Shown here piece by piece: positions 1-8,781 of a stretch of DNA of 64,000 nt. Within the stretch, counting starts at the first letter, position 1. The number at the start of each line of letters is the position of its first letter. Below the pieces are notes generated by a model that saw only the letters and a list, made by a program, of their open reading frames with translations, was not told where the DNA came from and ran no database searches. This DNA comes from CAVZGO01 sp963774935 (lineage in GTDB: Bacteria; Chloroflexota; Anaerolineae; Anaerolineales; UBA4823). A program made the position numbers and the translations under genes. The stretch covers positions 248,001 through 312,000 of the forward strand of contig CAVZGO010000001.1 in NCBI GenBank assembly GCA_963774935.1. Direction: 5' to 3'.

Positions 1-1080
1 GCTACTGAGCCAGTCGATATCGACGAGCTCTTCAAACCATTCTGGCAAGCCTGGGACGTGGTGCACGATCGATTTGTCGACCAGCCTGTCGATGATGTTG
101 TCCTGATGCGAGGCGCGATTTCGGGCATGTTAGATGCCCTGGGTGATGAGCATACTTCGTATCTGGATCCTGAGATGGCAAAGCAGTTTTCGCAGGAATT
201 AAATGGCGAAGAGTACGAAGGCATTGGCGCATGGGTGGATATCTCTGGCGACTACCTGGAGATCATCAGCCCAATGCCAGGCTCACCTGCAGAAAAAGCA
301 GGTCTGAAATCTGGGGATAAGGTAATTGCCATTAATGGTGAAGATATGACCGGTGTGGATGGTGAAATGGCACGCCAGCGCATCCTTGGCAAGGCCGGTA
401 CAACTGTTACTCTGACCATCCAGCGCAAGGGCCAGGAAGAACCGATGGATGTGGTCGTGGAACGCGCCGCAATTATCGTTCCTACCATCAACGCCAAAAT
501 GCTAGAGAATGATATCGCCTACGTCCAGTTATATACTTTCGGTGATACAACGGCAGAAGATCTACATAATGCTCTCAAGGACCTCATGGAGCAAAACCCA
601 AAAGGTTTGATACTTGATCTGCGCAACAACGGCGGTGGCTATTTACAAACCGCAATCCAGGTTGCTTCCGAATTTATTGGTGACGGCGTGATTATGTATG
701 AGGAGTATGGCGATGGCAGCCGGGATACCTACAAAGCCCGTCCTGGCGGGTTGGCGACGGATATACCGATGGTTGTACTCATTAACGAGGGCAGCGCTTC
801 TGCTTCAGAAATTGTCGCTGGAGCCATTCAAGATCGTCAACGCGGCTCCCTGGCCGGCGTGACCTCATTTGGCAAGGGCTCAGTACAAACGGTGGAGCAG
901 CTTGTGAACGATCAAGGTCAGGTGCGGGTGACAATTGCGCGCTGGCTTACCCCCGGCGAGCGTCAAATTCATAAGCTTGGTCTGACCCCTGATTATGTCG
1001 TGGAAATTACCGATGCAGATCGGGAAGCAGATTTAGATCCTCAACTTCAGAAAGCCATCGAATTGCTGATGGGAGGATAA
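1..1080 (+). CDS. S41 family C-terminal processing peptidase (5' end outside window)
   Basis: The frame is open to the left edge, so the N-terminus, including any signal peptide, is missing. The visible 359 residues contain a PDZ domain (GSPAEKAGLKSGDKVIAING, about residues 95-165) followed by the tail-specific-protease catalytic domain. The serine nucleophile lies in NEGSASASEI and the general-base lysine in FGKGSVQ. Family members are exported serine proteases that cut proteins from their C-terminus in the cell envelope. Four bases separate it from the next gene, a second protease, so the two are probably co-transcribed. The family is clear; the substrate is unknown. Confidence 0.93.
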   Translation, partial: ATEPVDIDELFKPFWQAWDVVHDRFVDQPVDDVVLMRGAISGMLDALGDEHTSYLDPEMAKQFSQELNGEEYEGIGAWVDISGDYLEIISPMPGSPAEKAGLKSGDKVIAINGEDMTGVDGEMARQRILGKAGTTVTLTIQRKGQEEPMDVVVERAAIIVPTINAKMLENDIAYVQLYTFGDTTAEDLHNALKDLMEQNPKGLILDLRNNGGGYLQTAIQVASEFIGDGVIMYEEYGDGSRDTYKARPGGLATDIPMVVLINEGSASASEIVAGAIQDRQRGSLAGVTSFGKGSVQTVEQLVNDQGQVRVTIARWLTPGERQIHKLGLTPDYVVEITDADREADLDPQLQKAIELLMGG

Positions 1081-1084
1081 TGGA

Positions 1085-1786
1085 ATGAACGGATTATACA
1101 TGTTCAACCAGAGCTACATGTGCTTTATGCTGCCAGCATTTTTGCTGACATTGATTGCACAAATTTATGTCTCTACTGCTTACAACCGCTGGAGTAAAGT
1201 TGGTGTGCGCACTGGTATGACCGGTGCTCAAGCTGCCAATCGCCTGATCCAGACCGGCGGGCTATTCGACGTGCGCGTCGAAGGGATTGCCGGTAAGCTC
1301 AGCGACCATTATGACCCACGGGATAAGGTGCTACGCCTCTCTAAAGGCGTCTATCAGGGCAGCTCTGTAGCTGCGCTGGCCATTGCAGCTCATGAATTAG
1401 GGCATGCACTTCAGGATCATGAAGGGTACACCCCTATGAAATTACGCGCCGCTCTGGTACCTGCGGTTAATATTGGCTCGTGGCTGGGGTGGATTTTCAT
1501 CATGATCGGGTTGGTATTGAACTACACAAACCTGGCATGGTTAGGCGTGGCAGTCTTTTCTTTAGGCGCGATATTTGCCCTGGCTACCTTGCCCGTTGAA
1601 CTGAATGCTTCAGGACGTGCCAAGCGTTTACTGGCAGATTCGGGTTTGATCTCCGGCGAAGAAGAAATTCGCGGGGTCAACAATGTGCTCAACGCCGCAG
1701 CCTTAACCTACGTGGCAGCCCTTTTCACTGCCATCATGCAGGTATTGTATTTTGTTTCTATGATCGGCGGTCGCAGCAGGGACTGA
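1085..1786 (+). CDS. Membrane zinc metallopeptidase, YugP-like
   Basis: A 233-residue membrane protein with an N-terminal transmembrane helix and further hydrophobic segments in its second half. The zinc motif HELGH sits in AAHELGHALQDHEGY, about residue 102. The fold and length match the YugP-type neutral zinc metallopeptidases (Pfam Zn_peptidase_2), membrane-embedded proteases of unknown substrate. The ATG follows the GGAGGATAA end of the S41 gene, which supplies the ribosome binding site, so the two protease genes look translationally linked. Family assignment is strong; physiological role is not known. Confidence 0.88.
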   Translation: MNGLYMFNQSYMCFMLPAFLLTLIAQIYVSTAYNRWSKVGVRTGMTGAQAANRLIQTGGLFDVRVEGIAGKLSDHYDPRDKVLRLSKGVYQGSSVAALAIAAHELGHALQDHEGYTPMKLRAALVPAVNIGSWLGWIFIMIGLVLNYTNLAWLGVAVFSLGAIFALATLPVELNASGRAKRLLADSGLISGEEEIRGVNNVLNAAALTYVAALFTAIMQVLYFVSMIGGRSRD

Positions 1787-1847
1787 GTATATAAAGTGTA
1801 GGCGTGCAATAGGGCTTCAACTCATGTTCAATGAGATTTATCAGGAG

Positions 1848-1879
1848 TTTACAGCACTCATCAAGAAATCAGGTATAAT
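1848..1879 (+). promoter_or_regulatory. Probable promoter of the thrS T-box transcript
   Basis: A TATAAT -10 box lies at 1874-1879. TTTACA at 1848-1853 is the best -35 match, but the 20-base spacer is long. The -10 stands about ten bases before the first conserved T-box element. The -10 is convincing, the -35 less so. Confidence 0.5.
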
Positions 1880-1885
1880 TACGAC

Positions 1886-2151
1886 ATAAACAAAAGCAAT
1901 GACCGGGACGAGTAATTGGACCGGCACGCTGACAGGGATTGGCAGCCTTAGACTGAAAGCCGCCATCAGGTGCACCCAAAGAAAACCACCCGCGAGCATA
2001 ACCCCCAACCGTCGAGATATTCGACTTAGTATGGGAAACGGCAGCCCCGTTATCAGCACAAGAGATGAGCATTACTGAGCAAATCAGCATGCTTAATCTG
2101 GGTGGAAGCGCGTGAGAGACCTCTCGCCCCAGGCGGGCGAGAGTTTTATTT
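1886..2151 (+). promoter_or_regulatory. T-box leader of thrS (tRNA-Thr responsive)
   Basis: The untranslated leader carries recognisable T-box parts. GGGACGAGTA (1905-1914) is the stem I entry with the AGTA bulge. GGGTGGAAGCGCG (about 2100-2112) is the T-box antiterminator sequence whose TGG bulge pairs with the uncharged tRNA acceptor end. It is followed at once by a terminator and the thrS start. The specifier should be a Thr codon. ACC at 1985-1987, after GAAA and before A, is my candidate, but this depends on a fold I could not compute. T-boxes raise transcription when the matching tRNA is uncharged. Confidence 0.85.
2121..2151 (+). terminator. T-box regulated intrinsic terminator
   Basis: Perfect 9-bp stem CTCTCGCCC/GGGCGAGAG (2121-2129 with 2135-2143), 5-base loop, then TTTTATTT. 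It directly follows the antiterminator element and precedes the thrS ATG by 19 bases, as expected for T-box attenuation. Confidence 0.88.
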
Positions 2152-2169
2152 AACAGGAATGAGGTAAGA

Positions 2170-3966
2170 ATGGCAGAAAAACAGCAAATCCGATATGAAG
2201 AAAGTGATTTATATCGCATACGCCACTCGGCGGCGCATGTAATGGCGCAGGCAGTGCTCGAGATGATCCCTGAAGCCAAGTACACGATTGGTCCCCCAGT
2301 GGAGGACGGTTTTTATTACGATTTTGAGCTGCCGCGCAGCCTGACCCCAGATGATTTGCAGGTGCTCGAGAAACGAATGCGCCAGATCATCGCTGGAAAG
2401 CACGACTTTCTCAAGAAAGTCATTTCCGCTGACGAGGCGCGCCAGGTGTTCCATGACCAACCCTACAAACTGGAGTTGATCTCTGGGCTGGAGGCAGGTG
2501 GCTTCGATGAGTATGGCAATCCATTGGAAATCAAGCCAGAAATTTCAATCTATTCGCATGATAAATTTGTCGATTTGTGTCGCGGTCCCCATGTCGCCAA
2601 TACCTCACAGATCGATCCACAATCCATAAAGCTGATGAGTGTGGCAGGCGCATACTGGCGCGGCGACGAGAAAAACACTATGCTGCAGCGGATTTATGGC
2701 ACCGCCTGGCAGTCAAAGAAAGATCTGGATGATTATCTTTGGCGCCTCGAGGAAGCTAAAAAACGAGATCACCGTAAGCTTGGAAAAGAGCTGGGATTGT
2801 TCACCTTCTCAGATGAGGTGGGACCTGGTCTGCCCCTCTTCACGCCCAAAGGTGAGATGCTACGATACCTGATGGAAAGCTATGTGCGCCAGGTGCAAAC
2901 GCGCTATGGCTACGAACATGTCTGGACCGGTCACATGGTGAAGGAAGATCTCTACCGCCGTTCGGGGCACTACGAGAACTATAAAGACGCGATGTTCCCG
3001 CCGATGGTAGATGAGAACATTGTCTTTCGCCTGAAGCCGATGAATTGTCCCAGCCACATGACCCTCTTCCGCGAGATGGGGCGCCATTCTTACCGCGAGC
3101 TACCGCTGCGCTTCGCTGAGTTCGCCACGCTTTACCGCTACGAGAAGACCGGCGAGCTCACCGGCTTGACGCGCGTGCGCTCACTGACCCAGGATGACTG
3201 CCATATCTTCTGTACGGAGGAACAAATCGAGCAGGAGTTCAGCCTGGCGCTCAACCTGATTCGCGAGGTGCTTAATCGCTATCACTTCAGTGATTACAAG
3301 GTGCGCTTATCTCTACGCGGGGAAGGCGGGAAATATGTGCAGGATGAAGAACGCTGGGCAAAAGCGGAATCAGCTTTGCGCAGATCACTGGATGCAGACG
3401 AAGTTGATTATTTCGAGGCAACGGGCGAAGCAGCTTTTTATGGTCCAAAAGCTGATTTCCTTGCCCGGGACGTATTAGGCCGCGAATGGCAGCTCTCAAC
3501 GATTCAGGTAGATTTTATCCAACCTTCCCGCCTGGGATTGACGTATATCGCTGAAGACGGTCAAGAGCACACCCCGGTCGTGCTGCACCGCGCCGTCACC
3601 GGATCTACCGAGCGCTTTTTAGGTGTGCTCATTGAGCATTATGCTGGAGCTTTCCCGGTCTGGCTGGCTCCGATTCAAGGTGTCATCATTCCGATAGCGG
3701 ATCGTCACCTGGAGTATGCTACCAGTGTAGCCGAACAGCTCAAAGGAGCCGGCTTACGAGTTCAGGTCGATCAGCGCAGTGAACGTATGAATGCCAAAAT
3801 CCGTGATGCCCAAAACCAAAAAATACCCTATATGCTGGTAGTTGGCGATAAAGAGATGGATCAAGGTGAGGTAGCATTACGCCTGCGCTCTGGAGAAAAC
3901 CCGGGTCCAATGGCAATCGCATCTTTCCTGGAACGGGCAAAACAGGAGATTGAAGCAGCAATTTGA
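2170..3966 (+). CDS. thrS: Threonyl-tRNA synthetase, without TGS domain
   Basis: Class II aminoacyl-tRNA synthetase charging tRNA-Thr. The protein has 598 residues against about 640 in E. coli. It begins almost directly with the N2 editing domain (HSAAHVMAQA, about residues 19-28), so the usual N-terminal TGS domain is absent. The catalytic core follows, with KPMNCPSHM and the motif 2 region ending in TQDDCHIF, then a C-terminal anticodon-binding domain from about residue 500. The ATG is preceded by GGAATGAGGTAAG. A T-box controls it. Infer a functional enzyme, since TGS-less ThrRS occur in several bacterial lineages. Confidence 0.97.
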   Translation: MAEKQQIRYEESDLYRIRHSAAHVMAQAVLEMIPEAKYTIGPPVEDGFYYDFELPRSLTPDDLQVLEKRMRQIIAGKHDFLKKVISADEARQVFHDQPYKLELISGLEAGGFDEYGNPLEIKPEISIYSHDKFVDLCRGPHVANTSQIDPQSIKLMSVAGAYWRGDEKNTMLQRIYGTAWQSKKDLDDYLWRLEEAKKRDHRKLGKELGLFTFSDEVGPGLPLFTPKGEMLRYLMESYVRQVQTRYGYEHVWTGHMVKEDLYRRSGHYENYKDAMFPPMVDENIVFRLKPMNCPSHMTLFREMGRHSYRELPLRFAEFATLYRYEKTGELTGLTRVRSLTQDDCHIFCTEEQIEQEFSLALNLIREVLNRYHFSDYKVRLSLRGEGGKYVQDEERWAKAESALRRSLDADEVDYFEATGEAAFYGPKADFLARDVLGREWQLSTIQVDFIQPSRLGLTYIAEDGQEHTPVVLHRAVTGSTERFLGVLIEHYAGAFPVWLAPIQGVIIPIADRHLEYATSVAEQLKGAGLRVQVDQRSERMNAKIRDAQNQKIPYMLVVGDKEMDQGEVALRLRSGENPGPMAIASFLERAKQEIEAAI

Positions 3967-4038
3967 ATTGTCAATCGCCGATAATTCGCTGTGGTGAATG
4001 CCGAAAGGGATTTATCAGCGATCTTATCGATGAGTTAG

Positions 4039-4068
4039 TTGACGATTCAGGCTTAAATATGGTATCAT
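4039..4068 (+). promoter_or_regulatory. Promoter of the infC-rpmI-rplT operon
   Basis: TTGACG (4039-4044), an 18-base spacer, and TATCAT (4063-4068). The -10 is preceded by TGG, giving an extended -10. It lies about 60 bases before the infC coding region. The leader between contains the repeated word GCAATTG, which may fold; no known ribosomal-protein leader motif was recognised. Confidence 0.65.
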
Positions 4069-4130
4069 CGCACGCGCAATTGGCATGGCGACCGATCGCA
4101 ATTGTTTTAATTGGAGAAGAGGAGTGACTT

Positions 4131-4658
4131 ATCAGCGCAATTAATTACCGTGTGAATGAAACCATCCGTGTCCCACAGGTTCGCCTGATTGGACCGAATG
4201 GGGAGAATGTTGGTGTGGTTTCGATTGAAGAAGCCCGCCAGATCGCTCAGGATGCTGAATTAGACCTGGTCGAGGTAGCGCCAAACTCTGAGCCACCCGT
4301 ATGCAGGGTGATGGATTTTGGTAAATTCATTTACGAACGTGCCAAGAAAGAACGCGAGGCTCGCAAAGCTCAGACAAAGATCGAGGTTAAAGAGATTCGC
4401 TTAAGGCCAAAGACAAATGAACACCACCGCGATCTGAAAGTGCGAGATGCACGCCGATGGTTAGCCGAAGGCATGAAAGTCAAGGTTCGCATCCGTTTCC
4501 GTGGGCGAGAGTTCGATTACCCGGAAATTGCGCTGCAGGACTTGAAAGAGGTTGCTCAAGAGTTGTCAGATATCGCCATTGTGGAACAGGTGCCCGCGCT
4601 CGAAGGGCGCACGATGTTGATGGTTCTGGCTCCGGGTAAAGTGCCCAAGAAAAAGTAA
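4131..4658 (+). CDS. infC: Translation initiation factor IF-3 (probable AUC start)
   Basis: IF-3 binds the 30S subunit and checks start codon and initiator tRNA. The N-domain begins with the family hallmark INYRVNE and the C-domain ends in KVPKKK; length is about 175 residues. The first standard start (GTG, 4152) would cut inside the conserved NYRVNE motif. The frame extends back to a stop at 4125-4127, and the only well-placed initiator is ATC at 4131, six bases after GGAG (4121-4124). IF-3 genes are known for rare AUU starts that let IF-3 repress itself, so AUC here is a reasoned inference. First gene of infC-rpmI-rplT. Confidence 0.95.
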   Translation: MSAINYRVNETIRVPQVRLIGPNGENVGVVSIEEARQIAQDAELDLVEVAPNSEPPVCRVMDFGKFIYERAKKEREARKAQTKIEVKEIRLRPKTNEHHRDLKVRDARRWLAEGMKVKVRIRFRGREFDYPEIALQDLKEVAQELSDIAIVEQVPALEGRTMLMVLAPGKVPKKK

Positions 4659-4750
4659 CCGAAATCAACTGTCCTTATTTATTTTCGTGTTGACATCCGC
4701 GGATGATCACTCGTGCCGCGGAATTTTGTGTGAAAGAGAGGAGTTCGATC

Positions 4751-4987
4751 GTGCCACGCAAGCAAGCTGTCGGTAAGTATAAAATCAAGACCCATAAGGC
4801 AACTTCAAAGCGCTTTAGCATGACTGGTTCCGGGATGGTTGTGCGCACCAAGGGTGGTAAAAGCCACCTGCGCCGCCGAAAATCCAAGCGTTCCAGCGCT
4901 TTGTTCACCGAAATGCTCCCCGTCCAAGGACGTGGGTTCGTTAAGCGCGTGAATCGCCTTGCCCCCTACCTGAAGAAAGCCTCTTAG
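4751..4987 (+). CDS. rpmI: 50S ribosomal protein L35
   Basis: A 78-residue basic protein with the L35 pattern (KIKTHKATSKRFSMTGSG near the N-terminus, then an Arg/Lys-rich stretch). The GTG at 4751 is chosen because AGAGAGGAG ends seven bases before it and the product then starts PRKQAVGKYKIKTH, as expected. An upstream frame-compatible start at 4703 would add non-conserved residues. Second gene of the infC operon; ribosome assembly in the cytoplasm. Confidence 0.96.
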   Translation: MPRKQAVGKYKIKTHKATSKRFSMTGSGMVVRTKGGKSHLRRRKSKRSSALFTEMLPVQGRGFVKRVNRLAPYLKKAS

Positions 4988-5146
4988 GCTATCAGGACAG
5001 GATTGAAGAAGGGCTGCATCAGAGCGTGTTTCTGACCATGCCCCTCCGTTTGTAAAAATTACCCGTTTATTTGTTGCAGCCGTTGGGTGTATGCAACGAG
5101 CAGGAACGCTACTGCTGGCGCCCAGTGGTTCGCAGGAGAGTGAATA

Positions 5147-5497
5147 ATGACCCGTGTAAAGACTGGCACTATCCGTCGCCAGCACCACAAGAAAGTCCTC
5201 AAGCTCACCAAAGGCCAATTTGGCACGCGGAGCAAATTATATCGACGCGCCAACGAAGCCTTGTTGAAAAGCCTGTGGTATTCCTACCGTGACCGGCGTG
5301 TACGCAAACGCGATCTGCGCCGTTTGTGGATCACCCGCATCAATGCGGCAGCCCGCCAGAATGGCACCAGCTACAGCCGTTTGATTCATGGACTTAAGGA
5401 AAACAACATCATCATTAACCGCAAGATGCTGGCTGATCTGGCGGTACGTGATCCTGAGGCATTCAACGCCGTGGTGGCTCGAGCGAAATCTGCTTAG
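5147..5497 (+). CDS. rplT: 50S ribosomal protein L20
   Basis: A 116-residue protein with the complete L20 pattern: basic N-terminal helix (HHKKVLKLTKGQFGTRSKLY) and globular C-terminal RNA-binding domain (ENNIIINRKMLADLA). L20 binds 23S rRNA early in assembly and in several bacteria represses its own operon. The gap after rpmI is 159 bases, long for this pair. It contains a GGCGCC-centred hairpin (ACTG...CAGT near 5110-5127) that could be an L20 control site; this is a guess. SD AGGAGAG precedes the ATG. Confidence 0.97.
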   Translation: MTRVKTGTIRRQHHKKVLKLTKGQFGTRSKLYRRANEALLKSLWYSYRDRRVRKRDLRRLWITRINAAARQNGTSYSRLIHGLKENNIIINRKMLADLAVRDPEAFNAVVARAKSA

Positions 5498-5537
5498 CAC
5501 AGATCCGAACCCCTTCACACAACACAAGAGCCTGAAG

Positions 5538-5575
5538 AGCTTGCGATCGTTACGATAAACCGATCGCAAGCTTTC
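5538..5575 (+). terminator. Terminator-like hairpin after rplT
   Basis: Perfect 12-bp stem (AGCTTGCGATCG, 5538-5549, with its complement at 5561-5572) and an 11-base loop, followed by TT and then mixed sequence. The stem is strong, but the U-tract is poor. It closes the infC operon. Confidence 0.65.
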
Positions 5576-5651
5576 CATTAATAAGCAAACCATTAATGTT
5601 TTGATAGATTTTCCGGCTGTCTGGGATACAGAAGTCCTCCTAAAACTTACA

Positions 5652-5661
5652 ATGGTATAAT
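5652..5661 (+). promoter_or_regulatory. Extended -10 promoter of the YkvA-like gene
   Basis: ATGGTATAAT with TATAAT at 5656-5661 and an upstream TG, 26 bases before the ATG. No good -35 is seen. The same ATGGTATAAT word occurs before the M50 protease gene at 22821-22830. Confidence 0.6.
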
Positions 5662-5686
5662 GCCGCGCGTAACACGGAGGTACGAT

Positions 5687-6064
5687 ATGACTGATAAAAC
5701 TAAGCAGGTGAATACCCAGGGGGGATTTTGGTCGGAAATCCTCAATCAAATTCGCCTGGTCGTGCGGCTGATGGGGGATCGGCGCGTTCCTTTTTATTTA
5801 AAACTGATCCCCTTTGCTTCGCTGGTTTACTGGATCCTTCCAGACTTAATGCCGCTGATCCCATTTGACGATGGATTGGTAATATTCTTGGGTTTATGGC
5901 TATTCATCGAGCTCTGCCCCAAAGAGATTGTCGCCGAGCATAGAGCTCATTTACATGGAACCTTTCCCGGTCAACAATCATATTCCAATGAATCCTCACA
6001 AGCAGGTGCAGCACAACCACCTGTCGACTCACAGAATATAATTGACACAAAATTCCAGGATTGA
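5687..6064 (+). CDS. YkvA-like (DUF1232-type) small membrane protein
   Basis: A 125-residue protein. Residues about 25-70 (DRRVPFYLKLIPFASLVYWI, then LPDLMPLIPFDDGLVIFLGL) follow the YkvA/DUF1232 pattern: a basic stretch, a hydrophobic helix, a Pro-Asp turn and a second helix. The C-terminal 45 residues are polar and low in complexity. The ATG at 5687 is used because GGAGG stands six bases upstream. The function of the family is unknown. It has its own promoter. The domain call rests on pattern resemblance only. Confidence 0.7.
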   Translation: MTDKTKQVNTQGGFWSEILNQIRLVVRLMGDRRVPFYLKLIPFASLVYWILPDLMPLIPFDDGLVIFLGLWLFIELCPKEIVAEHRAHLHGTFPGQQSYSNESSQAGAAQPPVDSQNIIDTKFQD

Positions 6065-6099
6065 CCCTGCCTGGCAATCTCAATCGTACAAGGTTTTCA

Positions 6100-8767
6100 A
6101 TGCAGAAATCTCTTGCCGCCATCCTACTGGCATTATTAATTATCCTGACGGGATGCAATACTCCTGCAACGGAAACTTTTACTCCGTCTGCAGCTCCGCT
6201 CCAGGCGACATTAACCAATTCCCCAGCCGCATCCACACCCATTGAAACACCGCAACTGGAGACTACTGCTGGTACAGCCACAGTCACACCATCTGACATA
6301 CCTCCGACCTCAACACGCACTGCGGAGAGTGCCCTTCCTGTCCAGGCATTCCCCGATGCAGAACAATTCACCTGGCAGCCGGTTATCGATGGACTGGATA
6401 GACCGATTTTCCTGACCCATGCAGGGGATGGCAGCGGGAGATTATTTATCCTTGAACAAGCGGGGCGGATCTTAATTGTTCAGAATGGAGAGCTCTTAGA
6501 AACTCCGTTCCTGGATATCCGATTCGAGGTCGGTAGCAACGGGAACGAACAGGGTTTGTTGGGCCTGGCGTTCCATCCACGCTACACGGAAAATGGTTAT
6601 TTCTATGTAAATTACACTGACCGTAATGGTGATACAGTCATTGCACGTTTCCAAGTTAAAGCAAGCGACCCCAACCAATCTGATCCAGCCAGCGAGCTGC
6701 GGTTGCTCCAAATTCCCCAGCCCTACGCCAACCATAATGGTGGCATGGTAGCCTTTGGGCCAGACGGATACCTTTATTTAGGTCTTGGAGATGGCGGCTC
6801 TGGCGGCGATCCACGCGGCAACGGCCAATCGTTGGACAGCCTGCTTGGCAAGATCCTGCGCATTGATGTCGATCACGGGAATATTTACGAGACACCCCCC
6901 GATAACCAGTTTACCGGCGGACAGCGACCAGAAATTTGGGCTTACGGATTACGTAATCCTTGGCGGTTTTCATTCGATCGATTGACAAGTGATCTTTTTA
7001 TAGCTGACGTGGGTCAAAACCAGTGGGAAGAAATTAACTTCTTGCCTGCTAACAGCCCTGCGGGTGCTAACTTTGGCTGGAATTACTTTGAAGCCAGTCA
7101 TCCCTACGGTGACGCTCAACCACCTGCTGGAATGCAATTCATCCAGCCAGTCTTCGAATATAGCCATAATCCTGGATGCTCAGTGACAGGTGGGTACGTT
7201 TATCGCGGTCAGGATCTTCCTGAATGGAACGGTATTTATTTATTCGGTGACTATTGCTCAGGAGAGGTAAAAGGTATCTTTCGAGACAGCTCAGGCACCT
7301 GGCAGCAGGCAGTTTTATTTGAAACGCAGGGACTTATCTCCTCATTTGGTGAGGACGAGCAAGGAGAAATTTATCTGGTAGATCTCGCTGGTAGTGTATA
7401 TCGATTAAGCCGCAATCCGTTGAGCCTGGAGAACATCCCGAAGTATTCTATCTTGTTAAATATTGACTATGACCAGCACAGTTATCGCGGCTCCGAAACG
7501 GTCGGCTATACGAATACCGAAAGAGAGACGATTGAGAAGCTGATCTTCCGCCTGCTTCCCAACGGTCGCCAGACCTATGGCAGCGGATCGCTGATTGTTT
7601 CCCAGGTGCGTGTCGACGGAGAAATCGTTGGCCCAACTCTCTCTGGTCAGGATACCATTCTGGAGGTGCCCCTACCCACCCCACTCAAACCGGGAGAGAA
7701 AGTGCAGCTTGATTTGGACTTCTCTGGACAGGTATCTGAAGATTTTGGCGGTGCAGAAAATCCAAATGGTTATGGCATTTTCAACTACAGTGATGGCATA
7801 CTCGCAATGGCGAGCTGGTATCCGCAACTCGCGGTTTACGATGACCATGGATGGCATCTGGAACCCCCATCCATGATTGGGGATTCGGTTTTCAGCGACA
7901 TCGCCAGCTATGAGGTAACGATTGCCCTGCCTGAGGGCATCGTTCCAGTGACCACGGGAAGCGTGGTGCAGCATCAAGTCGAAAATGGTCAAGCGCGCTG
8001 GACATTCGAGAGTGGTCCGGCGCGTGATTTTTTTCTGGTAATGAGTCCTGATTACCAGTTGGCAAGCAAAGAAACAGAAGGCATCCGAGGTAAATTCTTA
8101 CTATTTGCCTGAACATAAGCCTGCTGGCGTGCAGGTGTTAAATCTTGCAGAAAAAGCGTTAACCTTCTATAACACGAATTTTGGTGCTTATCCATATTCA
8201 GAGCTAGATCTGGTGGAGGCGCCGCTGCGTGGTGCCAGCGGCGTGGAGTATCCTGGGATCGTCCTGCTTGGAAGGACTAATTACGCGCAGGAACCACCTG
8301 ATCTCTCAGTAGTGACATCTCATGAAATTGCGCACCAGTGGTGGTATAACACCGTCGGCAATAATGTGTTCGCCGATCCGTGGCTGGATGAGGGACTGGC
8401 GACCTACTCAACTTATCTTTTCTTCGAAAAAACATTCGGTAAACAGGCAGCGCAAAGCCTGACAGAATACTGGAATAAGTACGCCAGAGAAGGTGATGAA
8501 GGTCGCGTCACAGGCTCGCTCAATTATTTCGAAGCGCAAGATGATCAGAATTTGTATGCTGCCTCTGTATATTTGAAATCAGCTTTATTTTTTCACGCTC
8601 TCCGTCAGGAAATCGGCGAGGATGTCTTTCTGCAAGCACTTAAATCCTACTACAATCAATACCGGTATCAGATCGCCAGTTCCAGTGATTTGCTGAAGGT
8701 GTTCGAAGAAGCAGCCGGAAATGACCTGGATGATTTTTACCAGCGCTGGCTGGGACAGGTCGAATAA
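6100..8767 (+). CDS. Lipoprotein fusion: PQQ-type sugar dehydrogenase + M1 metallopeptidase (frame break at 8098)
   Basis: A lipoprotein signal (MQKSLAAILL...LTGC) leads into a Ser/Thr-rich linker. A glucose/sorbosone dehydrogenase beta-propeller follows at about residues 85-440 (EQGLLGLAFHP, HNGGMVAFGPDGYLYLGLGD, YGLRNPWRFS). Then come the N-terminal domain of an M1 aminopeptidase and its zinc centre (HEIAHQWW, downstream Glu in WLDEGLATY, substrate loop GVEYPG). As read, the frame stops at 8112 and resumes one base out. Removing one T of 8098-8099 joins the parts as KFYYLPEHKP and gives 888 residues. The propeller-peptidase fusion is unusual. Probably extracellular and membrane-anchored. 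Confidence 0.85.
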
Positions 8768-8781
8768 AAAGCACAGGAATA

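Noticed and set aside
1841..2285. Minus-strand ORFs of 72 and 138 residues upstream of thrS
   Set aside because: They cover the T-box leader. The conserved RNA elements on the plus strand explain the sequence better.
8085..8110. Programmed ribosomal frameshifting in the M1 fusion and other broken genes
   Set aside because: No slippery heptamer with a downstream pseudoknot is evident at the breaks, and they occur in unrelated genes with the same single-base excess.
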